The translations under genes and the position numbers were made by a program. Of a stretch of DNA of 64,000 nucleotides, positions 63,565 to 64,000 are shown one piece after another. The stretch covers positions 49,542 to 113,541 of the forward strand of contig NZ_SJZD01000005.1 in the NCBI RefSeq assembly GCF_004959765.1, given 5' to 3'. The stretch's first letter is position 1, and every line of letters begins with the position of its first letter. The notes beneath the pieces are model-generated. The model was not told the origin of the DNA, did not search any database, and saw only the letters and a program-made list of their open reading frames with translations. Source of the stretch: Flavobacterium sp. H122. GTDB taxonomy: Bacteria > Bacteroidota > Bacteroidia > Flavobacteriales > Flavobacteriaceae.

Positions 63565-64000
63565 TTATTTAGAAAACAATTCAGCGTTGTCATACCATTT
63601 GGCTGACAAAACTGTTCCGTCTTTTTTAAGGAAACCCCATTTATTAGTGTATTTCACCCTGGCCAAACCATTTTTGAAATTTTTATCTTTCGAGGAAACA
63701 TTACCAAATTCAGGTGAAATTTCAAATTTACAGGCAATAACATTTTTACCTGTTCTATCTATATAACCCCACATCATTTTTCTTACCGGTGCCAATCCTT
63801 CAGCATTAAAACATTCTGCATCTTCAAACTGCGGTTCAATAATCCATTTGCCTGATGCATCGATATAACCCCAGCCCCCGCCTTTTTTTGCAGGTGCCAA
63901 TCCTTCGGAAAATCTTTTTAATTTACTGAACTGAGGGGCTATTTTCCAATTACCTTCAGTATCAATAAATCCAAAATCTCCATTTTTTTTCGCCACAGTC
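63565..64000 (-). CDS. WG-repeat protein, N terminus beyond window
   Basis: The frame stays open to the window edge, so the start is outside. The visible 144 residues hold five repeats of the type G-F-I-D-T-E-G-N-W, G-Y-I-D-A-S-G-K-W-I-I, G-Y-I-D-R-T-G-K-N-V-I and G-F-L-K-K-D-G, spaced by about 20-40 residues. WG (KWG) proteins are often exported and of unknown role. It ends just before fabG; the pigment operon may begin upstream of it. Confidence 0.85.
   Translation of the reverse strand, partial: TVAKKNGDFGFIDTEGNWKIAPQFSKLKRFSEGLAPAKKGGGWGYIDASGKWIIEPQFEDAECFNAEGLAPVRKMMWGYIDRTGKNVIACKFEISPEFGNVSSKDKNFKNGLARVKYTNKWGFLKKDGTVLSAKWYDNAELFSK

Overview
The window reads as chromosomal DNA of a Bacteroidota bacterium, most likely Flavobacterium or a close relative. 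Signs are the low G+C content, TAnnTTTG-type -7 promoter elements, a secreted peptidase with a C-terminal type IX secretion (T9SS) sorting domain, many OmpA and beta-barrel proteins, DUF4834 and DUF2853 proteins, and a flexirubin (aryl polyene / dialkylresorcinol) pigment cluster. The assignment rests on gene content only.

Region 1 (1-5120, + strand) is a decayed Rhs toxin-tip and immunity graveyard. It holds a NADAR protein cut by the window edge, two orphan Rhs core tips, three toxin tails (ParB-like, GIY-YIG-like, AHH nuclease) and several known or suspected immunity genes (Imm51, DUF4303, a tandem paralogous pair, unknowns). Most of these frames carry single-base shifts, mainly one-base losses in homopolymers, or a nonsense codon.

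Region 2 (5264-10325): a large secreted M4-type metallopeptidase on the - strand, divergent from a + strand trio of OmpA-domain protein, membrane/coiled-coil/helix-hairpin-helix protein and small membrane protein.

Region 3 (10305-20151, - strand) is a menaquinone block: menD, menB, menA and menC, interleaved with DUF2853, a CvfB-like S1 protein, a beta-barrel protein, a metallo-beta-lactamase-fold hydrolase and a TPR protein. menE and menF are not seen.

Region 4 (20225-35347) is housekeeping: GNAT, prmA, clpS, a membrane fatty-acid hydroxylase, YhhN, a glycosyltransferase, crcB, YfhO, DUF4834, a transporter-like protein, an acetyltransferase-like protein, an alpha-oxoamine synthase (sphingolipid or sulfonolipid type), DUF2157 and GDYXXLXY proteins, and trxB. 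A tRNA-Pro(TGG) at 35510-35584 marks the boundary.

Region 5 (35674 to the right edge, all - strand) is a roughly 28-kb flexirubin-type cluster of about 31 tightly spaced, often overlapping genes. Transcription runs right to left. Chain-building genes include a FabG-like reductase, four ketosynthase-type proteins plus a half-length KS-like protein, two acyl carrier proteins, three hotdog proteins and a thioesterase. DarA and DarB make the dialkylresorcinol half. Acyltransferases, a GT2-DUF2062 glycosyltransferase, an adenylate-forming ligase, a C45 acyltransferase-like lipoprotein, a phytoene-desaturase-like oxidoreductase and an SDR probably tailor and join the halves. An MMPL exporter fused to an acyltransferase, LolA-like, lipoprotein and beta-barrel proteins and an ABC transporter probably export and place the pigment. 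The aromatic starter enzyme (tyrosine/histidine ammonia-lyase type) is not in the window. The most unusual sites are a poly-A/CTT-TAA frameshift between the GT2 and DUF2062 halves, a ketosynthase homologue lacking all three catalytic residues, and a BtrH-like/unknown/ABC sub-operon.
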